In this document: piece by piece, positions 43,546-55,722 of the stretch | How the letters are laid out: every line of letters begins with the position of its first letter | Numbering within the stretch: position 1 is the first letter of the stretch | Source: Varanus komodoensis | Taxonomy: Eukaryota > Chordata > Lepidosauria > Squamata > Varanidae | Assembly: GCF_004798865.1 (NCBI RefSeq) | Contig: NW_025336481.1 | Span: 33,392,299 to 33,456,298 of the forward strand | Length of the DNA: 64,000 nt | Reading direction: 5' to 3' | Made by a program: the position numbers and the translations under genes | Notes under the pieces: model-generated | The model's database searches: none | What the model was told of the DNA's origin: nothing | The model's input: the letters and a program-made list of their open reading frames with translations, nothing else

Positions 43546-45834
43546 TGAGTTCAAAAAAAAAACAATTGTAGGAGAAAGCAAAAGTCACAGATTCATCCTT
43601 CCAGGCTCAATGATTAGTGCACTTTGCTCTTCAAAGTCAATTTTTATGTATTTAAACACATCAGTGCTGAATTATCATCTTTAACAGCACATAGTAAAGT
43701 ATAGCCTTCTCAATAAATACTGTACCTATTGAATCTGGGTGTTTTAGATGAGTGTAGATTTTGTTTCAGGTTGCTTTTGTAATCATCTACCAAATGTAGG
43801 CCATTCCATCATGTTTGGGATGGAGAGAATGTGAGATCTGAAATGCTGAATGTTGGAGAAAGTGGAACTGATAGAGTCATCCATTCCTATGGTGCCAGCT
43901 GTAAGGAGAGATGGACCAATGATCTCTTACAGGACAAAGCAGCTTTCTCTAATTAATTTCCTGCCATTGTTTTGCTCATGAGAGATGAAAACTCTTCCCA
44001 TGTATGAAAGCCCATGGCTTGCTTTGGGGGATGCAAAACAGCATTGATATGAACCTGATTCAAGCTCATAATTTGATCCATCTGGCAGGTAGGAGCTCTA
44101 AATGTCAAGGTCCTATTCAATTCAATGAACTGAAGAAGCTCATATCAGGCGTGATCTGCTTTATAATATTACTACTGAAACCTGTTATGCTTTCACTATA
44201 GTAGTCTTGCATAGTTTTTTTCTGGGAAATTAACCCACTGAGTAGAGTCTAATGCGGTATATAAGTGATGTACGTGATGGCCAATGACTTCCATGTATTA
44301 ACTGCTATTTGGTTGTTATGGTACTTGTAGTATCTTAATGTAATAGAGTGATAGATCTCCTCATAGTTTCTTTGTGCAACAAAAATGTTTTTTCTACAAC
44401 ATTGGCACAATTCTTTTAATGGAGCTCCTGGAAAGCCATGTTGACATGTATCAAATTGCTTTTCTCTCTCTCACTCACTCACTCACACACACACACAATT
44501 ATGTGCATGCCTGTGTTCATATGTTGGGCTCACAATGGCAATGGCGGGAGCAGGGGACACAATCCATCCACACCATCCTTTGAACGTGGCTCAAACAATT
44601 GTCCTTGCATAAGGAAAGCAACTGATCCTCAGGCAGGAAATGATCTCTAACTCCCAGCCTGTAATGGTCTCCCAGCAGCCAGTAGTATTTTAAAGACTTT
44701 TACTTTTCTCACTGGTTGTCCTTTGATTTTATTTATTTATCTATTTGGAGGAATGGAAGCCACTGACTTAAGAATACTTTGCAATACATTATAAGCAATT
44801 TAGCCTCTAAGTGTTCTTTATTTATAATGAGAAAGTGAAAGTTTACAATTTGATCACTTGAGAATACTTATGTAATTGAATATAGGCATTAAGAATGTAT
44901 GGAGCAAGGTGGGACAGAAGGAGGACATTAGAAGTGAAACAAATGGTTTCTAGAGCGTTAACACCACTGAAAGCAGCAATTTGTCCTACTGTAGCCAAGT
45001 TCTAATGCTTGGAAGCAAAGGATAAATAAACACCAAATACCATGTTGTGATTTTAACTACTTCTCCCCATCCTCTTTAGCTCAAGGCAAGCGCAAGCGCA
45101 ATGGTTTGATTGAGATTTATTTCCAGCATGCAACCGCAGGGGAAATAAAAGTTTATTTGAAATGACCTTTTACTTGTAAAGTTTAATCTGTTGCTGCTCA
45201 CGGTGCCATGTCTTTTTAACCACCTGGCATGTCCTTCTCAATGCTAAAGAGGACTCCCCAGAGAGAAAGAAGCCAAAGAAGACAAATACCAATGTTCATA
45301 CTTGCAAATGCTTTCTACTTCATATCACTGGGGCATGTGGTGTGGTAGATAAACTACCAGCAATGTACAACATAGCCGTCTATTTTGGACACATTAATCA
45401 TTTATATTGTGTGCCAGCTTTTGTTAGAAGATGGATGTCAAAACACTTTCAAGGTAACCAGAGGCTCACATTGTGGCTTTTCTTGCAGGAGGCTCCAGAA
45501 GGAGTCATTTACAAATTAGCTATCCTCACTCGTAGAACTCAACATTAAGGCAATGCAAAAGCATGACTGAGAAATAGCCGCCACTCTTGGAGAAGTAAGA
45601 ACATCATGGGTTAGGTGTCTGCATGTATGCTTGGGCTTCTGCATGGAACACTCACCTCCCAAAATGTGTTTCTTGACTGAGAACATGGAGATGGCATGCC
45701 AATGCCTTCATCACATGAAAGCTGTCCTCCTCTGGTTAGGTTTCTGAACTGAACATCACAATTCATTTCTGAGAATTCCAAGAATACCTCTTGTCCTTTG
45801 GTTCTGTGCACTGACTATATATATGCGGTGCCCT
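43546..45834. other. Unique non-coding sequence with a short CA/CT run
   Basis: TCTCTCTCACTCACTCACTC and CACACACACAC lie near 44464-44497. The region 44790-45190 is repeat-free with AT-rich words such as TTTATAATGAGAAAGTGAAA. It includes a small exact duplication (GGCAAGCGCAAGCGCAATGG at 45085). No genes recognised. Confidence 0.4.
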
Positions 45835-46440
45835 CAACATGACCCAGCAGCATAAAGCAGCTACTAAAAAAGCTAATGCAATCTCAGGTTGTATTAATGG
45901 ACTTCATAATCATAATAATTCCATGCTCTTCTGAACTGGTTAGATGGTCTCTTGAGTACTGAGTCAGTTGTGGATGCCATATTTTAACAAGACACAGATC
46001 ATCACAGCATGTCCAGAGAAGAGCAACTGGGAAGGTCACATTGAAAGCTAAGTCCTATGAAGAATGGTTCAAAGAACTAGGAATGTGTAAACTGGATATG
46101 CATAGATTAAGGAGAGATGGAAACATACAGTTGGACGAAGCCTAGCAGGCCACTGAATCTAACTGCCTGCTCAGTGCTAGACTCAAGTCTCCCATCCAGA
46201 TTCCAACCAGACCTGCTCCTGATCAGCATGATAGTGGTCTTGTAATATGTAAAGGATATTCACAGAGAAGATGGAGCATACTTGTTAAGTGTTGCTCCAG
46301 AGGGCAGGATTAATGGGTGGGCATTGCAGGAAAGCTGAATCTTGCTTAAAAGTTAGAGATTGGTTTGATAGTGGAAGACAATCCCTCAGGAGGTGGTGTG
46401 CCCTGCGTTGGTTTGGAGATGTGTAAGCAGGATCTTTAAA
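45835..46440 (+). mobile_element. CR1 LINE, ORF2 C-terminal part, carrying an inverted CR1 end
   Basis: Plus-strand DNA reads through the CR1 C-terminal landmarks: GCTACTAAAAAAGCTAATGC (A-T-K-K-A-N-A), GGTTGTATTAATGGACTTCA (G-C-I-N-G), CACAGCATGTCCAGAGAAGA (x-R-V-Q-R-R) and GAACTAGGAATGTGTAAACT (E-L-G-M). Right of the inverted piece at 46115-46225 it resumes with GAGAAGATGGAGCATACTTG and CAGAGGGCAGGATTAATGGG, matching the CR1 3' sequence. All frames are interrupted. It is an old, diverged copy. Confidence 0.7.
46115..46225 (-). mobile_element. CR1 3' end inserted in reverse inside another CR1
   Basis: CAGTTGGACGAAGCCTAGCA, GGCCACTGAATCTAACTGCC and TGCTCAGTGCTAGACTCAAG match the reverse of the CR1 3' end, the same blocks as 28800-28855 in the copy at 28.8 kb. 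The flanking sequence on both sides is CR1 in the opposite orientation, so a short CR1 end was inserted into, or inverted within, the older copy. Confidence 0.6.
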
Positions 46441-46441
46441 T

Positions 46442-46560
46442 GCACCCCTGTATCTGTATCAGAAGCATGTCCTATTATATTAAATTGGGCTTACTCACAG
46501 ATAAATATGGTCAGTATGTAAACTCACACTGAAATCTTTTGCTTATACTATTTTTTAATG
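46442..46560. repeat. Short dispersed repeat, 'agtaagtcccattg' family
   Basis: AGCATGTCCTATTATATTAA, TTGGGCTTACTCACAGATAA and ATATGGTCAGTATGTAAACT match the family's 'tcaatgggacttactctcagataaatatg' arm. Confidence 0.45.
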
Positions 46561-47454
46561 ATGCTTATCCTAAACATAAGATGGTATTTTCCTCTAAATT
46601 AAGTCTAGAGTATAGCATCATATGATGCCTTATCCCTGTTGCCTAACAATGTTGCTGATTATGCATAAGTAAATGGTGGCATGATAACTTTCTAGCCTTC
46701 ACTTACACTTAGCAAGAGGGAAGGCAGAGCTACTGAGACAGGTTTCTGAATGAAATTAAAACCCCTCCAGAGAGGCTTCAGTCATCTCTTGTGAATCCAC
46801 CAATACACAACATATTGCACATGAGAGAACTATCTACAGACAAGCGGGAAAGACTTAGCAGAACTGATAATACATGTCTTCAATATCTTTGTTTATCCCC
46901 ACAATGTGAAAATACACTTTGAACCCAAGTTCAGATGCAGGTCAGATTGCCTTAGAAAGCTAAGACATTGTGTGAAGCTTTCCTGAATTCTCACTGATCC
47001 CTGTTGCATTATTCGTTTCTGGTAGGTCCAGAATGTCCCACAACTGTGCAAGATAGAAATAGTAAAGAAGTAGGCATAGCTCCATCTGTCAAACGTATCG
47101 CTCATTCCAAGCTGTGTATCTTTCGCAAGTATGGCCACAGTGCCGATTTGCTTGCACATTCTGCTTTTGTTCTATCAAGAGAAAGGAGTTGATAATGCTA
47201 AGCAGCCAGGGCTGGCTTAAACTTGCTTGATTTAATTTGATTTAGCAGATAGAGAAAACAGATCAATACAAAAACACACCTTTGTTTCTTTGAAATTAAA
47301 CTGCAGGGCCTTTGTTCACCAGGGGAATGTCCATCTGACTCTACGAAACTAGCCACTGATGCTTTGCTGCAAATTGCTGAAATTCTTAGGTGGGAGGCGT
47401 GAAATGAATTGTGATTCATACCAAATTCCTGTCTTTCATAGGTCGATTGGTATT
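46561..47454. other. Non-coding sequence, no recognised element
   Basis: Frames at 46893-47192 and 47198-47419 lie on both strands without domains. Confidence 0.4.
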
Positions 47455-47805
47455 GTAGTTAGGGATTTGTGGATCCGCAAAACTCACACTTCTTGAAGTT
47501 CTCCAATTTCCACCTTGAAGTTCATCCCAGCTCATATACTATTGCAAGCTTTGGATTTTTTCCCCTAATGTGAAATTCATGTATATCATCCATATTTTTC
47601 CAGTGGTACACATTAATTGTACATGTTTTTGAAATACATGCATTTCACCCTTTGATTAAAGCATGTTTATACTCATGTTTTCAAAATGAGTTTTCTTGTT
47701 GTTTTATGGATCATAATGAAAGCTCAGACATCTATGGAAGTGGATGATAGATTGCACTCTGTTCTGGTCAAAAACGAACTGAATTTCTCATCCTTTCCTA
47801 ATAGT
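47455..47805. repeat. MITE related to the 40.2 kb element
   Basis: The left end is GTTAGGGATTTGTGGATCCG and the right end AACTGAATTTCTCATCCTTT. The core GAAATACATGCATTTCACCC, TTTGATTAAAGCATGTTTAT and CTCATGTTTTCAAAATGAGT aligns with the 40.2 kb copy in the same order. There is no coding capacity. TAGGGAT-type ends link both to the elements at 6.1 and 27.1 kb. Confidence 0.6.
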
Positions 47806-47985
47806 AAATTGCTGGATATTGACTGTACATACTGCTAAATTTCTATACTGTACAATCCTTCGGCAATGTCATATAAACGCACTATCATGCACATATATGC
47901 AGAACTGAATATTTCTCAGCCAGAATATTCCCATAGAGCTAAGTTTCTCACTCTGAGTCTGGGATAGCCTGACAGCATCAGTAAC
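47806..47985. other. Non-coding sequence, no recognised element
   Basis: Gap between two repeat elements, with nothing recognised. Confidence 0.35.
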
Positions 47986-48468
47986 CAAGGGTTCCTCAAT
48001 ATTTTTGGACCTGTAGGCACATTTGGGAATTTGAGAAACTGCTGTAGGAACCACCACAAAATGGCTTCCATAGCGGAGGTGGTCAATGGCTGCCATGGGG
48101 ACCTGGTTAGCCAAAGGTTGTGTACATGTGTGAAAAATAGTGAGGCTAGAGGCTGTGAATGCTGGGAAAATGGAAAGCCATGCTTCCTGCCCACATGGAC
48201 CTTCTCTCCCCCCACCCCACCCCACCCCACCCGCACAGTCTCTTTCTTTCCTATTCAACCCATTATCTTGTTGCTTCTTTCCACTGTCATCCTCCACCCT
48301 TTTGCCTTGCTTTTTCTTCCTGATGATTGAGCAGCTGATCAGCAGCAGGTTCATAAAGAGGAAGGAAAACCTGATACTTTAACCTCATTGCTTTAAGATT
48401 ATTTTAAAGGTGCAGGGGAAGAAGAGCTGTTTGGGTTCCACTAGAGAGAACCATGTTGGTTACCTCTG
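47986..48468. repeat. Candidate hAT-like non-autonomous element
   Basis: The left end reads CAAGGGTTCCTCAATATTTT and the complement of the right end CAGAGGTAACCAACATGGTT. Both have the 'caggggTtcctcaa / cagaggtaacc' look of hAT termini, with weak inversion. Inside are ACCACAAAATGGCTTCCATA and a CCCCA pentanucleotide run (48206-48231). The 161-codon minus-strand frame at 47869-48354, the longest in the window, falls across it and is biased by that run, so I do not call it a gene. Confidence 0.4.
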
Positions 48469-48959
48469 CTCTAAGGTGAATGCAATGGTGTCTGACACAT
48501 TCCAATTGGGAGGTGCTTTTGCAAAGAATTAGATATGACAGATATGCTTGCATAGCTTTTACAAGGTCCCCAAAGCAAATATTCTTCATGCATGTAAAAG
48601 AGTATCACAAAATCAGCATGCATTTCCTTTAAATGTGAATGACTGAGTTCTTGTGATTTTATTGCATGTGCTCATCACTCAGTGCCTGTAGCACCAAATA
48701 CAAGCACTACACACAGATCCAACAGCACAGAAAGTGCTTTTGGATCACTTGGTATCAGTTCTAACACTATTCCCCCCAACCCCAGTGGAACTATAGAAGG
48801 GATGAATCATCAGTTATACCTAACACCAAATTCTGCTTCAATGAAATAAAGTACATTTGTGTCTGGAAAAGTCAAGCAGTTTTACTCCCTCCTGCATTCA
48901 ATTTAAAAATAAAATAGAATCTTAATTTGGCATGCTGAATTTCACAATGTTTTTGCAAA
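48469..48959. other. Non-coding sequence, no recognised element
   Basis: Nothing recognised. Short frames only. Confidence 0.4.
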
Positions 48960-49225
48960 TTCTTTTAAAAATGAACTGAAATTAAATTCTCGTCCATTGC
49001 ATTGCTTGGTTGGGCTAGAAATTTGCATTTGAATTCAGTGCAGACTGACCAGATTTGCACTTTCCAAGCCACTATCAAAATCCAGACATTTTTGTGAAAA
49101 AAAAATCCATACATTGAAAACAGTGTGCACAGGAAAATACATTGTTTGGGGGGAAATGTACATGAAAACATATATACATTTTCCTGTGGACTAAAATGAA
49201 GAAATCCTTATGAAAATAGAATCAA
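48960..49225. repeat. MITE-like AT-rich repeat
   Basis: CAGATTTGCACTTTCCAAGC, TTGTGAAAAAAAAATCCATA and AGTGTGCACAGGAAAATACA then GAAATGTACATGAAAACATA have the same texture as the 27.1, 40.2 and 47.5 kb elements. Termini are unclear. Confidence 0.35.
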
Positions 49226-49239
49226 ATGAATGTGCTAGT

Positions 49240-49500
49240 AAAAAAAAATAGTAATTATTTTATTTTGACAGCATTTATATACCTCTCCACATCTAAATGA
49301 AATCAGGACCAGTGAATTACATAAAGATGAAAAGGCTGAAAAAGATAAAACAGCCCACAAAGCTTTGGCTGTTGGATGTTTATAGAAATTTAATAAATAA
49401 ATAAATGCCATTTTCAAATAGGAAATCAGTTTCAATAGAAAAGGAAAACAGTGGCAGGTCAATCAAAGAAGTCTTCCTGAAATACATATGCTTTCAAGAG
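49240..49500 (-). repeat. LINE 3' region, minus strand, decayed
   Basis: AATTATTTTATTTTGACAGC and ATTTATATACCTCTCCACAT read on minus as an L2/CR1-group LINE tail. GATGAAAAGGCTGAAAAAGA and AGAAGTCTTCCTGAAATACA resemble the reverse of the coding/3'UTR junction. Weak. Confidence 0.35.
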
Positions 49501-52019
49501 GTGAAAGCATGAGAATGTGCACAAAATCAAGCTTGATGGATTTCCCCATCTGTAGTCCACACAGAGCAGCTGGAGTGATGATGGAGAAAGAGCTATTCTT
49601 TCATTCAAACAGTCAAACGTTCCCCTGAACTCCCACCATAGGAAAAGAAGTATTTCCTAATTCACTTCCCATTTCCTGCTCCAATTGCCAGCTGCAGAAA
49701 TGCATGGAAATCGTCCCATATTATTAATCATCATCTTCTCTGGGACAAACACTTGCAATACAATATAAAACTGGATCCATGCTTCATCAGAACAATGATT
49801 AATATCATTCAGAGTTTTTGAACAAGCAATTTCAGAAAATGCTTAATTATTGACATAAATATTAACAATATATAATTATAAAAATGGAGAAAAACATTAG
49901 AATAAAAATTGACAATCAAGTGGACAAGGCATTCAATGCCTCTTTGAGAGTCTTCTAAAACCAAGCCAACAAGCAAATAGTCACATCCATCCAATTTGAA
50001 TGTGTACTGTGGTGTGTATAAGAAGAGTTAATGTATTTCCTGCATTCTATTTTCCCATAGACTTGAACCTGCTATTTCCATCTTCTGCAAATAGCAGTTT
50101 ACAGGGGCAAGCTGCAGCTAAGCATGAAGACAATGTCCAGTGGGAAAATGAAATTGGAAAGCCTGGTGCCACGGTCCAGGTCTAGAGACTAATTCCAACC
50201 CAGGCTATTTGAAGCATCAAAACTATGTGTTAAACTTTCAGCATGTGGCTGGAACTTGTCTTCTTTGTTATGTAATGCTGTTTGGCCCTTGTTTGAGTTG
50301 TGAGAAGTAAAACCCCAGTGTCTTTGCCCAGTGGGATTTAACAGAAAAAAGCTCTGCAATGATACCCATGAAGGCTTAAAAGAAAACTGGGGAAAGGGGG
50401 AAATTTTAGGAACTTGGTGGAGGGAGGTTTGATTCCCCTCTTCCAAATGAAAGCCACGTACACTTAGAACAGAGCAATTAAAAGAATAAGGAAAAGATAA
50501 ACTGTTAAGCTACACACTAGCTGACACACTTACATTGTCTCCCTCTTTCTCACACTCCTTTCTCCCCTTTCTCAACAATGGGAGAATCCCAGGAGCAGAG
50601 TTCCTGCACAGGATTCAATGTTTTGGAATTCTTCAGGTGGCATTAAACTCAGCTCTGGATGTTAATGTAGAAGCGAAAGGTGTACTTTTATGCATTAATC
50701 TCAATTGTTTGTGCAAGGAAGATTATGTATTTCCTCTGATATAGGAAAGATCAGAGCAGAAGATGGATGATGGCAAAGAGGAAAGGAGAACCTCAAAAGA
50801 TTAAATAAGAATCCCAGCACTGATAGGGTGTTTTTTTTTTTTTTTTGGAAAATCATGAAGCATGTGTATCTTGAACTATCAAATTGTCTTCCTTTTGTGT
50901 CAATTAAACCTTTTCTACCCTGCTCCAATTCTGAGCTACAGTCACTTTTTGACCCACTCTGTCCTTTTCAGCAATGCTATAGATATCTGGCTCTATTATC
51001 AGTTCTGTGCTACACTTTGGGCCAGGCATTGTATACAGAAATTAAATTTGCGCTTAGAGTATCTGGGAAGATTCCCCCACCCACCCCCAAATGATTTGTC
51101 CTGACCTCTGGAATTCAGTGAAGTGACACTGTGAATGATGTTAGAGCTGCTGGATAGGGGATACTTAACACACATTTAACACAGGTATAAAGATAGTGAT
51201 TCGGGTTTTGTATACTTTTTGGCAGACATAAAGATCCAAGTAAATAGAGTAAACATGATTAGGATTGTATCATTACACACTAAGATATTAATAGATCCTT
51301 ATCCTCTCTATGTACGCACATGGATCTCATAGGCAGAGAGAAGGTGTTGGTGCATGGAAGGGGAGAGGGATACACTGCTGAGAGTATGCTTAGTTATCTA
51401 AGATCCACACTATGTCAACATGGTAGGGTGAGATTATCTGCCAATAGAATGTCCTGAGGAATGAAGGTCAAACAGTGGAGAGCAGATACCCTCCAGTTTC
51501 CATGAAAGCTCAAAACACAAATCAAACATAACTGCACAAGTAAACTCAAGGAAATGTTTCAAGGGAAACCTCTAAAGTGAAAAGTAAATAAATTTAGGAA
51601 TAAAAAGTTGCATACTCCAAGACAGCACCAAAAATAATAATTTATGTTGAACAAATTGTGCTGTGTTCAATCTCAATGCACAAATGTTGTACATAATCAA
51701 TTACATCACTTTCACTACACTATATATTAATATACAAATAATGAAAAGCTAAATTATTACGGAGGGTGAAGTTCCTTGATTTAACTAAGACCTTATACAG
51801 TCCTATGCCATCTAAAGTTGGTTCCCTAAAACATATAATAATGTCTATTTTGTAGTTCACATAGTAATACAAATTTCAGCACCAAATCACATCATTACAA
51901 AACTTTCTAAAAAGTCTGTCTGAGATACAGGCCATGGATGCACAGTGATGAGGAAAAAGCACTGTTTGTATGTTCAGAGACACTCTATTATTTTACATAT
52001 TCTAGAATTTTGCCCTGGC
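49501..52019. other. Mainly unique non-coding sequence
   Basis: A T run lies at 50828-50846. No SINE head, LINE protein or coding exon was recognised. Short frames on both strands (50189-50446, 50535-50744, 50828-51104) have no domain. Confidence 0.4.
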
Positions 52020-52225
52020 ATTTAAAACAGTACAATCTTACACTCCATTCTTGAGAGTAAGACTCAATGAACTGAAAGGAATTTATTTCAGAGTAAACAT
52101 ACATCGTACTGATAGGCACTGATACATAGGTTCCACTCTCATGGAAATCACTCAGACAAGTAAGTCATAGCTAATTTAGGTACCACTGATCTTAATGGCT
52201 CTACTCAGAATGACTGAGGGTGAAA
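52020..52225. repeat. Short dispersed repeat, 'agtaagtcccattg' family, two copies
   Basis: GTACAATCTTACACTCCATT, GAGTAAGACTCAATGAACTG and TTATTTCAGAGTAAACATAC are the family blocks in full. A second partial copy follows at 52165 (AAGTAAGTCATAGC, CACTGATCTTAATGGCTCTA). It abuts the CR1 3' end. Confidence 0.55.
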
Positions 52226-52227
52226 AG

Positions 52228-52380
52228 AGGTAGAGGGCTCTTCCACACTGGAGACATTCAAAAAGAATTTGGACAGCCATTTGAGTGGATGGTGTAACAT
52301 GGTGTCCTGCAGCAGCAGGGGGCTGGACTCGATGGCCTCCATGGCCCCTTCCAACTCTTCTATTCTATGATTCTATGCTT
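52228..52380 (+). mobile_element. CR1 LINE, 3' terminal end only
   Basis: CTCTTCCACACTGGAGACAT, AAGAATTTGGACAGCCATTT and GGGGGCTGGACTCGATGGCC are the standard CR1 3' blocks, ending with CTATTCTATGATTCTATG, the octamer-like 3' tip that CR1 uses for priming. It is about 150 bp and clearly less diverged than the CR1 at 45.8 kb. The plus frame at 52285-52563 is a shadow. Confidence 0.85.
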
Positions 52381-54059
52381 CCAAACTCAGACACTTGTGC
52401 TCATCTCAGTGCTCATCTCTTCATATTGGAGAGCAGCTGGCATGATTATACCCAGACACAAGGAGACAAGGAAAGTGGATTGGAGCTCCATTTCCTGGCC
52501 CTGAGTTTGGACCACTCTCTTCAACTTCAGACAAAGACTGGTGACCATAGTGTCATCTCCTAGGTCTCTGATTATTAGCTTCTTAAGTAGCTCTGATAAC
52601 CTTTGCTATTTAGAATACTGTACATCTGAAAATGTGATGACCTTTTATATAACTTCTACCACATCATTTCATATTTACAAGTACTATAAGAGATCAGCTG
52701 TGTGCTCACATCATCACAAACACAGAAATAAGAATATGTGATATTCAGTCTCAGTCATCAAAATAACTTGGGCCACAAACATCCGTGTAACTTATCGTCA
52801 TCAGCGTAGTTTCAGAGAGAAGTTATTTGTTCTTTATAATGTTGACTACTTGACAACTTCAACAAAATTCAATGACTTGCATGTTTGAAGCAGGTTTCAA
52901 TTTGTTTCAGACACTATTTTTGGTGAAAACCGTTAATGCATTCAACAGTGACCAATGGTTTAACCTGCAATCCGATATGCATATACATAAGAATAGGTCA
53001 TATAGTGGGGCTACTTCTAAGTAGACATTAATGTTAGATGTCTTTTATTGATCAAAGGATGAGACATCAGCTGTGAAATACACTCATGGGTGAACCAACT
53101 AGAAGGCAATTAGGTTGGCCTTTTACACTTGGCTCCACATGAGCTTACAGAGGTGTGATCTTCAGGTCATCTTTGGCTTAAAGTGTGTGGTCAGTGGCTA
53201 TGTCTGCTTTGCATCATTCTGAAGTATTTGGATTATTTGTATTCAGAAAATGAAAGATGTAATGAATACATCTCTTCCTATTTTTTTTCTTATTGCCATA
53301 CTCAGTTTTATACACATAGTAGATTGTATTCTTTACAAGTATGGGTTTCTAAAAGCTAATAAGAATTAGTCCTGGGGCAGCCTTAGTAGTTTTGTAGCAA
53401 CAGAGATACGTTTTTGGTACCACTTCCGCTCAAGTTTCACAATCCTACAAAAGTTTGGAGACAGACCCTACTCCCACCACTGGGCCATCTAAATTTCTTT
53501 CATATTATTCAGGCAGGTTGCAGCTTGCAGTCCTGCAGAAGTGCTGATATGTCCAAGAACAGACAGGTTGCAGGATAGATGTCCATTTCATCTATTAATG
53601 TCAGACTTATTTAACAATGTGTCTTGAAATGTCTTTTGTATAGGGCCATCAATAGTGGATTGTCAGAGAGTTGCTGCTGAAATCATTATGTAAGCATCTT
53701 CTTAGAAAATATTGCCACATCTTAAAATAATATCATTTTCAATGTAGTGAAACCTGAGCTAGGCTGCCAGAAGAAGAGCATGAAGTTTACATGAAAGCAA
53801 GAATAAATGCCATTTAGATATAATTACTATAATTTAAATAGAAATCCTATACCATATTGGGAAAGTGACCTGTAGGGCTTGGCTGTCCAGTCTTCTGCTC
53901 ATTCACTACCTGTTGATGGGAAATTTCACACGCTGAGGTTCTCCCCTTTATGGTGTTTTATCTTTAAACCAGACCTGAAAAGGTCAGCAGTTCAGAGGAC
54001 CAACTTCTATCAGAGAGGACACATGGCCACCATAATGTCTTGCTTGATATGGTTCCTGA
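52381..54059. other. Non-coding sequence, no recognised element
   Basis: AT-rich, with no repeat or exon recognised. If the Gypsy element had a 5' LTR it should lie in the right part of this stretch, but none was seen. Confidence 0.35.
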
Positions 54060-54984
54060 GCAAGGTGAGGTGATGGCAGCAGTAGCAAGAATCTTCTTGT
54101 TTCTCAGGCTGGCAAACAAAGATTGACTTGGGGGCTTTCATGAGATTCAGGGAAGACCAGCTGGCCATCTCTAGCCTCTCAGCATGGGCAGGCTTGGCTG
54201 CTACTTTGTCTGATCATCCTGCCTTGAAGCAAAGCCAAATGGTAGTTTCTAGGCTACGTAATGTAGAGAAATATTCAAGGGCACCAACTCTTATGATAGC
54301 AGGGAAAGGATAAAGAACACTAGAAACTATTATGAAGAAATTGCTGGATGATGAAAAAGGGGCTGACTAGATGGTGTCAGCCTCTTTGCAAGAGAGATTG
54401 CACAATTCTAAATCAGCATTGGACAGGAAGGCAGAGATAACTATGCAGGAACTGGGATGCCAGGAGAAAACTGTGCAGAGGGGAAAAGACGCAAAACCAC
54501 AGTATTATTTGCATCATTTGAAGCTTACTGCACACCTAGAAAAAATATCTCTATCCAATTAATACTATTTCATGAAAGGCAGCAAGGGAAAGCAGAGGCA
54601 GTAGATGAGCAGGTCACACAATTTTGCCTGATAGCAACGGATTGTGCATTGCATGACAGTGAAGATATGATAAGGGCCAGAATATTAATGGGATTTAACT
54701 CATAAGAGAACCAAGAGAAATTACTGCAAGAAGACAAGCTGACCCTAGAAAAGGCATTGAAATTAGCAAGAGCACATGAGATGTCCTGAGTACAAATGAA
54801 AAGACTGCTGAGCAAATCCAAAGGAGTGCATGGAATTAATAGACAAGAGGCAAGTCACAAACAAGCAGGAAGCCTCAGTGGAAAGAAAAATACTCGTAGC
54901 AGAGGAGAAACAAAAAACCATAAAAGGTGTGAACAGAAGTATGCAGGTCTGCATAGGGAAAGATTTGCCATAAATGCAAAAAGA

Positions 54985-55372
54985 GACTGACTGACTTTAT
55001 TGTGATCAAAGACCAGCTCCATTCAATAAATACATAGATTTAAAAAAGTAAATACATAAAGCATTATCTATATTAAAACCCCTCTCAGATTAATAAATAC
55101 TTCAGCACAATATCAGTCATCTTAAATCGGTGATAATCCCAAATTTTGTCCTTGTCCAACTAGGCAGAGCCACAATCCCCCAGGAATTCAAAAAGAGAAA
55201 TCACTTTGTACAAATATGCACTGTAGGAAGCAAATCTGGAGAGAAGTGAATAAAATACAGGATTGAAAGAAACCTCCGGATGCAGGAGACAGATCAAGTT
55301 TTTGGCATTCTTAACAAAGGCAGGCCAAGAACAAAAAGAAGCAATGTGGACATTAGAGAGAGATAAGAACAT
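54985..55372 (-). mobile_element. Repeat inserted in the Gypsy fossil, LINE-like 3' part, minus strand
   Basis: The stretch between the gag and protease segments does not look like Gypsy. Read on minus, it has a protein-like block (within 55372-55160, with ICLLHPEVSFNPVFYSLLS) followed by a T-rich, tail-like sequence (TATTTACTTTTTTAAATC region near 55030-55055). This is the order expected of a truncated non-LTR element inserted in reverse. The family is not recognised. Confidence 0.35.
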
Positions 55373-55664
55373 TATTCAGGACAAACTAGATGCAGGAGCT
55401 GATATCATCCACAGACCAGCACTATTATCTTAGGGACTGCTGGCAGATAAGGTGGGGCTTGAAATGTCTGCTGTATCAACCTTAATAGGATATGAAGGGT
55501 ATCCATTAAATGTGCTTGGACATATGCTGATTGTGAGTGCAATGAAATTGCACATTCTTTAGAATTTTACATAGTGGAAACCAGCCAAAAAAAGCAGTTC
55601 TGGTAAATTGTGCAGCTACTAAACTTCATGAAGTCCGTGATGTTGGTGAACCCCACTCACGCTG

Positions 55665-55722
55665 AGAGCTTTTCTATTGGGTGCTATAAAATGCAATAAA
55701 TCAATAAACAAACAAACAAAAG
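55665..55722 (+). repeat. Short LINE/SINE 3' terminus inside the Gypsy fossil
   Basis: CTATTGGGTGCTATAAAATG followed by AATAAATCAATAAACAAACA is a 'ttgggtgctataaa...(aaat/aaac)n' retroposon end. It has no counterpart in Gypsy elements, so it is a nested insertion. Confidence 0.5.

Noticed and set aside
47869-48354. 161-codon minus-strand open frame, the longest in the window
   Set aside because: It spans a CCCCA pentanucleotide run and a hAT-like repeat, overlaps frames on the other strand, and has no domain. Its length comes from low-complexity composition.
53880-54060. Candidate 5' LTR of the Gypsy fossil
   Set aside because: I could not see sequence matching the probable 3' LTR at 57050-57330, so a 5' LTR is not claimed.
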